A DNA stretch of 64,000 nt from Lachnospiraceae bacterium. Its GTDB lineage: Bacteria; Bacillota; Clostridia; Lachnospirales; Lachnospiraceae. Made by a program: the position numbers and the translations under genes. The stretch's first letter is position 1. Each line of letters starts with the position of its first letter. The stretch covers positions 62,001 to 126,000 of the forward strand of contig JAFWZV010000010.1 in the NCBI GenBank assembly GCA_017517305.1, written 5' to 3'. This document shows, in pieces, positions 49,409 to 58,245 of this stretch. Below the pieces are notes generated by a model that saw nothing but the letters and a program-made list of their open reading frames with translations, was not told the DNA's origin and made no database searches.

Positions 49409-50203
49409 ATGGTAACAGCATTAAAGGTAACAGATCTTTGTAAAACATATATAACTAACAAGAGACAAAACAACGTACTAAAAAATGTTAATTTCCAGAT
49501 AGAAGAGGGAGAGATGGTAGCTATTATGGGACCATCAGGTTCAGGTAAATCCACACTTTTATACAGCGTATCAGGTATGGATAGAGCAACAGCAGGAACT
49601 GTAGTACTTGGAGATATGGAGATTACAAACCTAAGTGAAAAGGATTTGGCAGAGGCTAGACTAAAATATATGGGCTTTATATTCCAGCAGATGCATATGC
49701 TTAAGAACCTTTCGGTTATGGATAACATTATCCTTCCTGCCTATGAGGCAACTAAAGACTCTGACGAGAGAAAGAAAATCGATGATAACTGCAAGAAGCT
49801 TATGCATAGATTAGAGATATCGGAGATTGCAGATAATGATATTACTGAGGTATCAGGAGGACAGCTTCAGCGTGCATGCATCTGTAGAAGTCTTATCAAT
49901 AATCCTAAGATTATATTTGCCGATGAGCCAACAGGAGCCCTTAACAGAAGTGCATCAGATGAGGTTATGAGCATCCTTAATTCTCTTAACGATGATGGAA
50001 CAACTATGATGATTGTAACTCACGATATGAAGGTTGCTGCAAAGTGTAGCAAGGTAATGTACATAGTTGACGGAAACATCAAGGGAGAGCTTGAACTTGG
50101 AAAACTTAGTGCTTCTGAAGAAGGTACTATAAAAGATGTGAAGACAGTAGTAAAGGAACGCGAGAAAAAAATCAACAACTGGCTATCTGATATGGGATGG
50201 TAA
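49409..50203 (+). CDS. ABC transporter ATP-binding protein (MacB/LolD type)
   Basis: A 264-residue ATPase: Walker A GPSGSGKST (about 40-48), FIFQQMHMLKNLSVMDNI, signature VSGGQLQRACI, Walker B IIFADEPTGALN, VTHDMKVA. Walker B ends in ALN where ALD is usual, a conservative change in the D-loop. A C-terminal extension of about 40 residues follows. It pairs with the permease upstream. A structured terminator follows 9 bp after the stop. Confidence 0.92.
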   Translation: MVTALKVTDLCKTYITNKRQNNVLKNVNFQIEEGEMVAIMGPSGSGKSTLLYSVSGMDRATAGTVVLGDMEITNLSEKDLAEARLKYMGFIFQQMHMLKNLSVMDNIILPAYEATKDSDERKKIDDNCKKLMHRLEISEIADNDITEVSGGQLQRACICRSLINNPKIIFADEPTGALNRSASDEVMSILNSLNDDGTTMMIVTHDMKVAAKCSKVMYIVDGNIKGELELGKLSASEEGTIKDVKTVVKEREKKINNWLSDMGW

Positions 50204-50211
50204 AATATTAA

Positions 50212-50342
50212 ACAGGGCTGTGGCAATAAACTTCATTCCGGCCGCGACAGGGTAATGCGAAGACGACCGTCTTAAGTGTCGTCGGAGCATTATCCCTAGG
50301 CAGGCCGGCCAAGGAGTATAATGCACAGCCCTGTGTCTTTTT
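50212..50342 (+). terminator. Long hairpin terminator containing the core element (copy B, inverted)
   Basis: ACAGGGCTGTG (50212-50222) pairs with CACAGCCCTGT (50324-50334), then GTCTTTTT. Inside, CCGGCCGCGACAGGGT ... ATCCCTAGGCAGGCCGGCC is the reverse complement of the core in copy A at 3890-3943, with a nested GACGAC/GTCGTC hairpin in the loop. Confidence 0.75.
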
Positions 50343-50418
50343 ATAATATATTATGGAATAAAAGGTACATTTGTAGTATAATCTCAGCAAATAGTTTGAC
50401 ACTTTGGGAGGGAATCTT

Positions 50419-50997
50419 ATGAAGAAATTTAAAATTACGTTTAACGCACCTGTGGTACTTATATTTTCCATAATATGCTTAATTGCAACCGTGCTTGGCA
50501 TGATTACTAATGATGCTAGCACAAGAGCGGTATTTATGACCTATCATTCATCGCTGGCAAATCCTATGACCTATGTGAGAATGTTTACTCATGTATTCGG
50601 ACATGCCAACTGGTCACATTTTATGGGTAATATTGCATATATCCTGCTTCTTGGACCACTTCTTGAGGAAAAGTATGGTGCCAAGGATTTGATAGAGGTT
50701 ATAGCACTTACAGGACTTATAACAGGAATTTTGAACTATATATTCTTCCCTAATATAGCTTTATGTGGAGCAAGTGGTGTGGTATTCGCATTTATACTTC
50801 TTTCATCCTTTACAAGCTTTAAGCAGGGGGAGATTCCGCTTACATTTATACTTATTGCAGTTATATACATTGGACAGGAAATCTACAGAGGTATTGCTAT
50901 AGATGATAATGTGTCTAACCTAGCACATGTACTTGGCGGTATCGTGGGAAGTATCGCAGGTTATGTAGGAAATAAGAATGATAAGGCTGTTGCCTAG
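50419..50997 (+). CDS. Rhomboid family intramembrane serine protease
   Basis: A 192-residue, six-helix rhomboid. The catalytic Ser119 lies in CGASGVVFAF and the partner His170 in NLAHVLGGIVG; HANWSHFMGNIAYILLLGPLLE is the family's L1/helix-2 block with the conserved His and Asn. Rhomboids cleave membrane proteins within or near the membrane. GGGAGGGA sets ATG 50419. Substrates are unknown; the next gene is DUF1653. Confidence 0.92.
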   Translation: MKKFKITFNAPVVLIFSIICLIATVLGMITNDASTRAVFMTYHSSLANPMTYVRMFTHVFGHANWSHFMGNIAYILLLGPLLEEKYGAKDLIEVIALTGLITGILNYIFFPNIALCGASGVVFAFILLSSFTSFKQGEIPLTFILIAVIYIGQEIYRGIAIDDNVSNLAHVLGGIVGSIAGYVGNKNDKAVA

Positions 50998-51036
50998 TTT
51001 AAATTATAGATAGTATGAATTAATTAAGAGGTAAAT

Positions 51037-51246
51037 ATGACAGGATTATACCAACACTATAAAGGGAATAAATACAAGGTTCTAGGTATTGCAAAGCATA
51101 GCGAAACCTTAGAAGAGATGGTGGTTTACCAGGCGCAGTATGGGGATTATGGAATTTGGGTTAGGCCAAAGGATATGTTTTTTGAAATGATTGAAGTGGA
51201 CGGTAAAACTGTTCCTAGATTTAAGAAGCTAGATGATAGTAACTAG
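51037..51246 (+). CDS. DUF1653 family small protein
   Basis: A 69-residue protein with the DUF1653 pattern: GLYQHYKGNKYKVLGIAKHSETLEE, VVYQAQYGDYGIWVRPKDMF and VPRFKKL. The fold is a small beta-barrel; the function is unknown in the family. AGAGG precedes the ATG. Length is full. It sits between the rhomboid and DUF2809 genes. Confidence 0.9.
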   Translation: MTGLYQHYKGNKYKVLGIAKHSETLEEMVVYQAQYGDYGIWVRPKDMFFEMIEVDGKTVPRFKKLDDSN

Positions 51247-51274
51247 GATTAGTTCTTGATATAAGGAGAAAGTG

Positions 51275-51679
51275 ATGAGGTCAAGAAGAGTAACATACTT
51301 TATTGTCACAATAGTTTTATTAATAATCGAAGTTATGATTGCCTTATTTGTCCACGATAACATAATTCGCCCATATGTGGGAGATGTATTGGTTGTGGCG
51401 GTGATTTATACATTTATTCGTATATTTCTACCTAATAAAGTTAAATTGTTACCGTTGTACATATTCTTGTTCAGTGTGTTTGTGGAACTAATGCAGTATG
51501 CTAATATTGTGAAGCTGTTAGGATTGCAGGATAATAAATTTTTTAGTGTACTAGTAGGAACTACATTTGATATAAAGGATATTATATGCTATGGGGTTGG
51601 TTGTTTGTTCATAGCAATTGGTGGTAAGTTGTATGTGTTAATGTATGGAGAGCAAAATGGGGAACAAAACATTAAGTAA
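51275..51679 (+). CDS. DUF2809 family membrane protein
   Basis: A 134-residue protein with four helices (about 6-26, 34-52, 58-76, 102-122). PLYIFLFSVFVELMQYANIVKLLG and GTTFDIKDIICYGVGC are DUF2809 signatures. AAGGAGA lies before ATG 51275, preferred over the GTG at 51272. It overlaps the next gene by 23 bp. Function unknown. Confidence 0.85.
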   Translation: MRSRRVTYFIVTIVLLIIEVMIALFVHDNIIRPYVGDVLVVAVIYTFIRIFLPNKVKLLPLYIFLFSVFVELMQYANIVKLLGLQDNKFFSVLVGTTFDIKDIICYGVGCLFIAIGGKLYVLMYGEQNGEQNIK

Positions 51680-52235
51680 GCCATGGAAAATATTTGGGTA
51701 TATAATACTTGCAGTGATAGCTGTTCTTATAGTATTTGATGCAACTGTATGGATTGTGTATAAGATACAGTGGAATAAGTATTCAGAGAATTATAGGGAG
51801 GCTAGAGAAGCCGGATATCCTGATAGCTATGATATATGTACCAGACAGGGTAATATAGTAATAGATGGTAGGGAATATCTTCTATTTGAGGCACATCGAG
51901 AGGTTTGGTTAGATGGAGACTATTATGAGAATTTGATAGTTTCTATGGATGATGAATATGTGGATAAAAATCCTGCCAGCAATGATAATCTAGAAATTTT
52001 TGCTAAAAAGCTAGAGTATGTGGATCATACTGACCAAGAGAGATACACACTTATTGACGTGTATAGGATTGATTTGTGCAGACAACGTATATCGGGAGAT
52101 TGGGCCTTTAGAGCCTTAGGTATAACAATCATAGCAGTTCCTATTATTTTGGTAGCAGGATTAGTGTGGTTAGTAGGCTTTATATTACATAAAAGGAAGG
52201 TAAAAAATGGCGGATATAATAGTAGTAGAGGATAA
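51657..52235 (+). CDS. Hypothetical two-helix membrane protein
   Basis: A 192-residue protein with an N-terminal helix (about 9-32), an external domain (about 40-145, with IVIDGREYLLFEAHREVWLDG) and a C-terminal helix (about 152-178) followed by a basic tail. GGAG (51647-51650) favours ATG 51657 over ATG 51645. It overlaps the response regulator start by 29 bp, so it is probably co-expressed with the two-component genes. Family unknown. Confidence 0.65.
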   Translation: MGNKTLSKPWKIFGYIILAVIAVLIVFDATVWIVYKIQWNKYSENYREAREAGYPDSYDICTRQGNIVIDGREYLLFEAHREVWLDGDYYENLIVSMDDEYVDKNPASNDNLEIFAKKLEYVDHTDQERYTLIDVYRIDLCRQRISGDWAFRALGITIIAVPIILVAGLVWLVGFILHKRKVKNGGYNSSRG

Positions 52236-52869
52236 TGAGGAAATAGGAGGTCTCCTGCAAGACTTCCTCATAGCAGAAGGATATGATGCGTACCTTGCCG
52301 TGACAGGGGAAGAGGGCTTGGAGGTATTTGAGTCAGAAGGTGCAAAGCTATTTATATTAGATATTATGCTTCCAGGAATAGATGGTTTTGCTGTGTGTAG
52401 TAAGATTAGAGAGAAGGACAATACCCCTATAATCATAGTTAGTGCCAAGGACAGTAAGGAAGATAAGCTTAATGGTATATTACTTGGAGCTGATGATTAT
52501 ATAGAAAAGCCATACGATATTGATATACTGCTTGCAAAGGTGCAGGGAATATTCAAGAGAAGATATTCCACAGACGAGATTATTTGCGGTGATATTAAGC
52601 TGGATAAGATAGGTCATAGAGTATATAAGAATGGGGAAGAGAAGTCTCTTAATGCTAAGGAATATGCTCTACTTTTATATATTATGGAGAATAAAGACAA
52701 GGTAATATCTAAGGATGAGCTTTTTAATAAGATATGGGGCTTTGACAGCGATAGTGAGCCACAGACTCTTACCGTACATATTAAGTGGCTTAGAGAAAAA
52801 TTGGAGGATGATCCTAAGAAGCCCGTACATATACAGACAGTATGGGGTGTTGGATATAGATTTTGTTAG
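52207..52869 (+). CDS. OmpR family response regulator
   Basis: A 220-residue regulator: receiver with acidic pocket VVEDNEE, phospho-acceptor Asp52 (FILDIMLPGIDG), Ser/Lys in IIVSAKDSKED and DDYIEKPYD, then a winged helix-turn-helix (NAKEYALLLYIMENKDKVISKDELFNKIWG, TLTVHIKWLREKLEDD, VWGVGYRF). AGGAAGG lies before the ATG within the previous gene's end. The kinase gene is not next but separated by an unknown 185-residue gene. Confidence 0.93.
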   Translation: MADIIVVEDNEEIGGLLQDFLIAEGYDAYLAVTGEEGLEVFESEGAKLFILDIMLPGIDGFAVCSKIREKDNTPIIIVSAKDSKEDKLNGILLGADDYIEKPYDIDILLAKVQGIFKRRYSTDEIICGDIKLDKIGHRVYKNGEEKSLNAKEYALLLYIMENKDKVISKDELFNKIWGFDSDSEPQTLTVHIKWLREKLEDDPKKPVHIQTVWGVGYRFC

Positions 52870-52881
52870 GAGAGAATGGTA

Positions 52882-53439
52882 ATGACTATTTTTTCAGATG
52901 AAAGAGATGAATTGTATAACAATGAATATGGAAGCTGTGCTTATATAGTAGGTGCTATACGAGTGATAACAGATAATTTCGATATGGCATTGTATGAGGC
53001 TGGAGTTCATTATGAAGCTTTGGCTAGTGATGTGTTTTGTATTGATGGATTAGATGAAAGCATTATAAAAAAACACATAATAGAACGCATTAGAAATCTT
53101 GTGGAAGATAAATTAGAAGATAATTTTGATGAAAAGCTTTTAGCTGAAATTGAAAAGCTTGATATCAAGCCAACGAATATGTCTATGCAAGAAACTATTT
53201 TTAGATATTACAAGAATAGATTAGATTGTGATAATGAAAAGGTAAAGGCCACAACCGAAAAGTATGCTAAGGGTGTGGAGTATTATCTTGGTAAGCCTAA
53301 AAATGTTTATGAGGCAGATAAGGACACTATAGATGTTTGTGGAATACTATCAAGTGCTTATCTAGGTATTTTGTTTAATATTGTATTTGTTGAATATGAG
53401 AAGCATATGCTTATGTTTTTGCATGGCAGTTGCGAGTAA
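52882..53439 (+). CDS. Unknown protein between response regulator and kinase
   Basis: A 185-residue, mostly alpha-helical, acidic protein with no signal peptide. Visible parts: SDERDELYNNEYGSCAYIVG at the start, GLDESIIKKHIIERIRNLVEDKLEDNF, and ILSSAYLGILFNIVFVEYEKH near the end. AGGAGAG (52868-52874) is 7 bp before ATG 52882; an ATG at 52876 is too close. The family is not recognised. Its insertion between a regulator and its kinase suggests an accessory role in that signalling pair, as inference only. Confidence 0.65.
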   Translation: MTIFSDERDELYNNEYGSCAYIVGAIRVITDNFDMALYEAGVHYEALASDVFCIDGLDESIIKKHIIERIRNLVEDKLEDNFDEKLLAEIEKLDIKPTNMSMQETIFRYYKNRLDCDNEKVKATTEKYAKGVEYYLGKPKNVYEADKDTIDVCGILSSAYLGILFNIVFVEYEKHMLMFLHGSCE

Positions 53440-53472
53440 AAGAACAACATATATTATATAAGGGTATGTTAT

Positions 53473-54780
53473 ATGAAAAAGATAGACAGATTGTTTATAA
53501 TTGGAATAATTATTTTTATAGCATGTATAGTGTCTCTAAATGTAATAGTTCATCATTATGATTTTTCGGACAATAGCAGAGAACACAAGATTGCACTAAA
53601 TCGTGTAGAACAGGCTATAAAAGCTTATGAAAAGACAGATAATAGGGCTCCTGATTCCCTTGAGGAGCTTTATTTGGTTTGTAGGATGGAACCATATGAT
53701 TGCTTGACTAGCTTAGAGTCAATACAAATAGATGAAACGGGAGCATCAATAAGTGACTTAGTCGAATATGAAAATGAAGACTACTATATAGTGGCAACAG
53801 ATAGATATATTTATAAAATTACATATATTCCTACAAGCTCAGATAATAACAAGGTTTTGCTGTTCCTAAATATTGTGCTTGTAATTGTAGGAGTAGTATT
53901 GCTGTTGGTATATCTATACCTTAGAAATAATATACTAAAACCATTTTATGAATTCTCTGAGCTTCCTTATGAGCTTGCAAAGGGTAATATGAATAAGCCA
54001 CTAGAGGAGTCTAAGAATAAGTATTTTGGCCGATTTATCTGGGGTATGAATATGCTTAGGGAAAACCTAGAGGAGAGTAAGGCTAGAGAATTAGAGGTTC
54101 AGCGTGATAAGAAGATGCTTCTGCTTTCCTTGTCCCATGATATTAAGACTCCACTTAATGCCATATCCTTATATGCCAAGGCAATCAGCAAGAATCTTTA
54201 CAAGGATGAGAATAGAAAGAAAGAGGTTGCTGACAACATAAATCTTAAGGTTGATGAGATAGAAAGCTATATATCTGATATTGTAAAGGCATCCAGCGAG
54301 GATTTCCTTACCTTTGAGGTTAGCAATACAGAGGTTTATACAGGTGAGGTATTAAGCTTTATAGAAGACTATTATAGAGATAAAACTACCCTCAATAATA
54401 TAGATTTTACCATTGCTGACTATAAGAATTGCCTTGTAAATGGTGACAAGGATAGACTTATAGAAGTAATTCAGAATATTGTGGAGAATGCTATCAAATA
54501 CGGTGATGGCAGAAGAATATGGATTGAGACTACAAAGGATTCAGAGGAATATGTTATAAGCATTAGTAATACAGGCTGTAAATTGCCGGATAATGAGCTT
54601 AGCCATTTATTTGACAGCTTTTTCAGAGGTACCAATGTTGAGAATAAAAATGGTAGTGGTCTAGGACTATATATTTGTAGGCAGCTGCTTCACCTTATGG
54701 AGGGTGAGATATTAGCTGAGATAAAATCTGAAAAGGATGAAAGAATTATGGAGATAAAGGTTATACTTAAAATGTTATAG
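53473..54780 (+). CDS. Sensor histidine kinase
   Basis: A 435-residue kinase: helix (about 6-25), external domain (28-125), second helix (130-152), HAMP-like linker, HisKA motif LSHDIKTPLNAIS (His222), then ATPase motifs NIVENAIKYGDGR (N-box), ISISNTGCKLPDNE, FFRGTN and GSGLGLYICRQL. TGCKLP in place of the usual DNGxG is a degenerate G1 box, but the rest is intact. It probably phosphorylates the OmpR-type regulator at 52207. The signal is unknown. Confidence 0.9.
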   Translation: MKKIDRLFIIGIIIFIACIVSLNVIVHHYDFSDNSREHKIALNRVEQAIKAYEKTDNRAPDSLEELYLVCRMEPYDCLTSLESIQIDETGASISDLVEYENEDYYIVATDRYIYKITYIPTSSDNNKVLLFLNIVLVIVGVVLLLVYLYLRNNILKPFYEFSELPYELAKGNMNKPLEESKNKYFGRFIWGMNMLRENLEESKARELEVQRDKKMLLLSLSHDIKTPLNAISLYAKAISKNLYKDENRKKEVADNINLKVDEIESYISDIVKASSEDFLTFEVSNTEVYTGEVLSFIEDYYRDKTTLNNIDFTIADYKNCLVNGDKDRLIEVIQNIVENAIKYGDGRRIWIETTKDSEEYVISISNTGCKLPDNELSHLFDSFFRGTNVENKNGSGLGLYICRQLLHLMEGEILAEIKSEKDERIMEIKVILKML

Positions 54781-54836
54781 GAATTAAGATTTGTAATGAT
54801 TAAGCAGAAACCGTAAGCAACAGTAGGTGATGAATT

Positions 54837-55526
54837 ATGGAGTCAGAAGAAAGAGGTAAGAAGCTACAGAAAACAAGAAAGGTAGTCAGGATTATTCTTA
54901 TTATTCTGGCTCTTCTTTTCTGTGCATTTTTGGGATATGTAATTGTAAAATTTGCTACTAATAGAGAATTGTTTAAAACTTGGATGAATGATTATGGCGT
55001 TTTAGGCGCTGTGATATATGTGATAATGGTTATATTCCAAGTAATAGTAGCATTGGTGCCTGGTGAGCCTGTGGAAATTGCTGGCGGATATGCTTTTGGA
55101 GCTATTCAGGGAACTGTGCTATATCTTATAGGTTCAACTATAGGAAGCATGATTGTATTTCTGCTTGTTAGGAAATATGGAATAAGATTAGTAGAGATGG
55201 TATTTTCTAATAAGGATATTAAGGGCTTAGAGTATTTAAGAAACAAAAAAAGAGAGGCAATTCTTATATTGTTATTTGTTATACCGGGAACACCGAAGGA
55301 TTTACTATGTTATTTTGCAGGTCTTACCAACATAAGTACTAGAATCTGGTTGGTTGTTTCCTCTTTAGGAAGAATACCATCCATTGTAACCTCTACGATA
55401 GGAGGGGATGCATTAGAAAAAAGCGATTACACTTGGTCGATAGTGGCATTTTCTATAGCGTTAACCTTGAGTTTGATAGGAATTATTATATATAAAATAA
55501 TGCATAAAAAACACAATGAAGAATAA
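54837..55526 (+). CDS. TVP38/TMEM64 family membrane protein
   Basis: A 229-residue protein with about six helices. The VTT/SNARE-associated domain signature is seen in VPGEPVEIAGGYAFGAIQGTVLYLIGSTIGSMIVFLLVRKYG, and FVIPGTPKDLLCYFAGLTNIS and RIPSIVTSTIGGDALE follow. Bacterial DedA/TVP38 proteins are needed for membrane homeostasis and lipid-carrier or phospholipid flipping. It fits the envelope theme of the neighbourhood. A short spacer separates it from the kinase gene. Confidence 0.9.
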   Translation: MESEERGKKLQKTRKVVRIILIILALLFCAFLGYVIVKFATNRELFKTWMNDYGVLGAVIYVIMVIFQVIVALVPGEPVEIAGGYAFGAIQGTVLYLIGSTIGSMIVFLLVRKYGIRLVEMVFSNKDIKGLEYLRNKKREAILILLFVIPGTPKDLLCYFAGLTNISTRIWLVVSSLGRIPSIVTSTIGGDALEKSDYTWSIVAFSIALTLSLIGIIIYKIMHKKHNEE

Positions 55527-55572
55527 CTTAATTATCATGACGTTCAAAATACGGAAAATACGATATCCCCTC

Positions 55573-55601
55573 TTGCCCTGAAGCTAAAAATGTATTATAC
55601 T
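55573..55601 (+). promoter_or_regulatory. Promoter of the XRE regulator
   Basis: TTGCCC (55573-55578), 17-bp spacer, TATACT (55596-55601), 42 bp before ATG 55644. Confidence 0.6.
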
Positions 55602-55643
55602 AGGTATATCGTTAAGAAATACATAAGGAACAGGAGAAGAAAA

Positions 55644-55991
55644 ATGATTATTAGTGAGCGTATTTATAAGATGATGGCGGATAAAAAGATTTCTCAGATT
55701 GAGTTTTCTAGAAAGACAGGTATCTCCCAGAGTACAATCAGTGACTGGAGAAGAAAGGGAACTAATCCTTCTGCAGATAAGCTTATGATAATATGTGAGG
55801 CACTTGATTGTTCTGTGTATGATCTTCTTCTTGATACTAAGAATAAGAAGCACAAGGAGTATAAAGCTACGGAGACTGTAGTTATCGATAAGGACTCAAA
55901 GGATTACAAGATAATCGAAGCCTATAACAAGTTGGATCTTGATAATCAGAAAAGATTAGAGGGTTATCTGGACGCATTGTCAGGAAAGTAA
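55644..55991 (+). CDS. XRE-type regulator
   Basis: A 115-residue protein: helix-turn-helix at residues 1-65 (SERIYKMMADKKISQIEFSR, KTGISQSTISDWRRKGTNP) followed by a charged segment and a C-terminal helix (YKIIEAYNKLDLDNQKRLEG). No membrane segment, unlike the two other XRE genes in the window. AGGAG sets ATG 55644; the frame opens earlier without a ribosome site. A terminator follows. Targets unknown. Confidence 0.9.
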   Translation: MIISERIYKMMADKKISQIEFSRKTGISQSTISDWRRKGTNPSADKLMIICEALDCSVYDLLLDTKNKKHKEYKATETVVIDKDSKDYKIIEAYNKLDLDNQKRLEGYLDALSGK

Positions 55992-56010
55992 ATAATAGTT
56001 AAAGTATTAA

Positions 56011-56038
56011 AGCAACAAGTTAATCTTGTTGCTTTTTT
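56011..56038 (+). terminator. Intrinsic terminator
   Basis: AGCAACAAG pairs with CTTGTTGCT, then TTTTT. Confidence 0.92.
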
Positions 56039-56124
56039 ATAAATCTTTTAATTCAGAATAAAATGATGTATAATCACATAATGAATGAAAACATCAATGT
56101 AATCTTGAATAAATGGGGGATATT

Positions 56125-58233
56125 ATGATGAAGATATTGTGTGGGAAAAGAAGATATATTCTTAAATTTCTGCTGTCATTGATAATAATTATATCTATGA
56201 TGGTTTCCAATTCAATAAGTGTAATGGCAACTGATGGTATGGCATCTCCTGTGGAGACTCTTGGGGAAGAATCAGAGCAGGAAGAGTTGGCGCATTTGTT
56301 GTTTTCAAAGCTTGTGTATGATTATTTGGATGGCTATGAAGGTAAAACTGTTAAGGAATACGTAAAGGCTAACTCTAAGCTTTATGATTCAGAAATATGG
56401 GATGATTCTGGCATTACATATATAGAACTTTATAATCTGGTTATAGGTGATTGGGAGATTTATAAGCTTTATAATAACAATACCAAAACCGGTTTTTACG
56501 GGGCTGCATTTAAGAAGGATTCCAAGGTTGTTATTGCATTTCGAGGTAGTGAAATGTTTACAGAGGAATTTGCCCTAGATGAGAGCAACGACTGGACTGG
56601 AACAGATTTTAAATTTGCCCTTTTTAATGAGCTTAGTGCCCAGTTTGAGGATGCAGATTATTTCTATCAAACAGTTTTATTTCAGCTAGGGAGAGATGGA
56701 TACAAAGAAAATAGAGTAGATATAACTCTTACAGGACATTCTCTAGGTGGTGCCTTATGTGCCTATGAGTCCTTAATAAGTGGAAAATATGGCTACTGCT
56801 TTGATGGAGCATGTGGACATATTATAGATTTGACATATTTTTATGGTTACTTGGATATAGATAATTTTACAGGAACAGATGATTTGGATAATATTCCATT
56901 TTGTAATTATACAGACAAAACTGGATATGCTGTGGCAGATTTGATTCAACACACCAATGCTGATTATATGTATCAGGTAGATAGAGAGACGAATTTGGAT
57001 GGGTTAAATGAGTACACTTTAATTCCCAAGACAGCAGATGCAGGCTCACATATTATCTGGTCCACATTACAGGCTGATAAGGGTATGGTAACATTCACAG
57101 ATAAGGTTAATGCCAATTCTAATGGTTTTACATATGAGCCATATGGGCCAATATATTTAGATATAACTAAGAATGTTATAGAGGCAGGTATGGAGAATGT
57201 GAATTTTGATACCCCATGGAATATTATAGATTATGAAAATATTGATTATCAGCAGTTGGCAGGTTCATTGACAGGAATTATAAAAAATGGTCGAGTTGTT
57301 TTGTCTTCATCCTACGGTGGAACAGTAACAGCTTATGATAATGTAGGTGTTAACAGTGCATTTGATCTTGATACTGTTATGTATGGTGGCAAGGGAGATG
57401 ACCATCTGATTGGTTATGTGGCAGATGATGTACTTATTACTGGTACAGGAACAGATATCTTAGACGGTAATTTGGGAGACGATACATACGTAATCGATAA
57501 TAACCCAGGATATGTGACTACAATTAAAGATATTGGAGGAACTAAGGCTACAATTATTCTTAGGAATTCAAATATTAAGAGTCTAAAGGACATATCGGTT
57601 GATGGTAATGGTAGAATCAGCTTGGGTAATGACCAATATATTGAATTAGACTTAGCTATAAAGGCTGATAAGGTTGAATTATATACATATAATCAAGGAA
57701 AGCTAAAAGGTATTGGTAAGCTGGATGAACTGGGCAAGGATAAGGTTAGTCGCATATATAAGGATGATGAACTGGCTAAATTTGCGGGAAATGGACTTAA
57801 TGTAGTGTTCTTGGATGGCGTTGGAACCTATGAGATAAGCTCGCCTGATTCTTTGGATACCACAAAGGTTACAAACGATGTAAAGAGTACCACAGATATA
57901 GAGGATGCATGTGATTCAACGGTTGAAGTTACCTATTATGATTGGGGAATGGCTTACGCTGACACAAGCATAGTTAATCCAAGCCTTTTCGTAGTAGTTA
58001 AGGATGGGTATCAGGTACATGTGAAAACAGATGAAAAATGTGACCTTGCAGTGGGGGTTATAGACGAAAACAACACATTTAAGGGTTGTGACAGAAAATA
58101 TAGTATGAAATACAGAAATTATGAAGTGAAATTCGACCTGGTATCTGCATACGGTAGTGAACAGGGAGAGGTTGACTGGGTGGATACCTTAGTTGAGGGT
58201 ATTAATATATTAGATCAATGGTTTGGAAATTAG
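56125..58233 (+). CDS. Secreted class 3 lipase-like protein with RTX-type repeats
   Basis: A 702-residue protein with a Sec signal peptide (MMKILCGKRRY, hydrophobic core, SVMATDG). The lipase core (about 60-330) has VVIAFRGSE and the nucleophile elbow LTGHSLGGAL (Ser206); AGSHIIW may supply the His. From about residue 415 come RTX-like calcium loops: YGGKGDDHLIG, GTGTDILDGNLGDDTYVID. The last 200 residues match no recognised family. RTX repeats usually go with type I secretion of Gram-negatives, so a Sec-exported RTX lipase is unusual. GGGGGAT selects ATG 56125. Confidence 0.85.
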   Translation: MMKILCGKRRYILKFLLSLIIIISMMVSNSISVMATDGMASPVETLGEESEQEELAHLLFSKLVYDYLDGYEGKTVKEYVKANSKLYDSEIWDDSGITYIELYNLVIGDWEIYKLYNNNTKTGFYGAAFKKDSKVVIAFRGSEMFTEEFALDESNDWTGTDFKFALFNELSAQFEDADYFYQTVLFQLGRDGYKENRVDITLTGHSLGGALCAYESLISGKYGYCFDGACGHIIDLTYFYGYLDIDNFTGTDDLDNIPFCNYTDKTGYAVADLIQHTNADYMYQVDRETNLDGLNEYTLIPKTADAGSHIIWSTLQADKGMVTFTDKVNANSNGFTYEPYGPIYLDITKNVIEAGMENVNFDTPWNIIDYENIDYQQLAGSLTGIIKNGRVVLSSSYGGTVTAYDNVGVNSAFDLDTVMYGGKGDDHLIGYVADDVLITGTGTDILDGNLGDDTYVIDNNPGYVTTIKDIGGTKATIILRNSNIKSLKDISVDGNGRISLGNDQYIELDLAIKADKVELYTYNQGKLKGIGKLDELGKDKVSRIYKDDELAKFAGNGLNVVFLDGVGTYEISSPDSLDTTKVTNDVKSTTDIEDACDSTVEVTYYDWGMAYADTSIVNPSLFVVVKDGYQVHVKTDEKCDLAVGVIDENNTFKGCDRKYSMKYRNYEVKFDLVSAYGSEQGEVDWVDTLVEGINILDQWFGN

Positions 58234-58245
58234 GAGGAAAAATAA

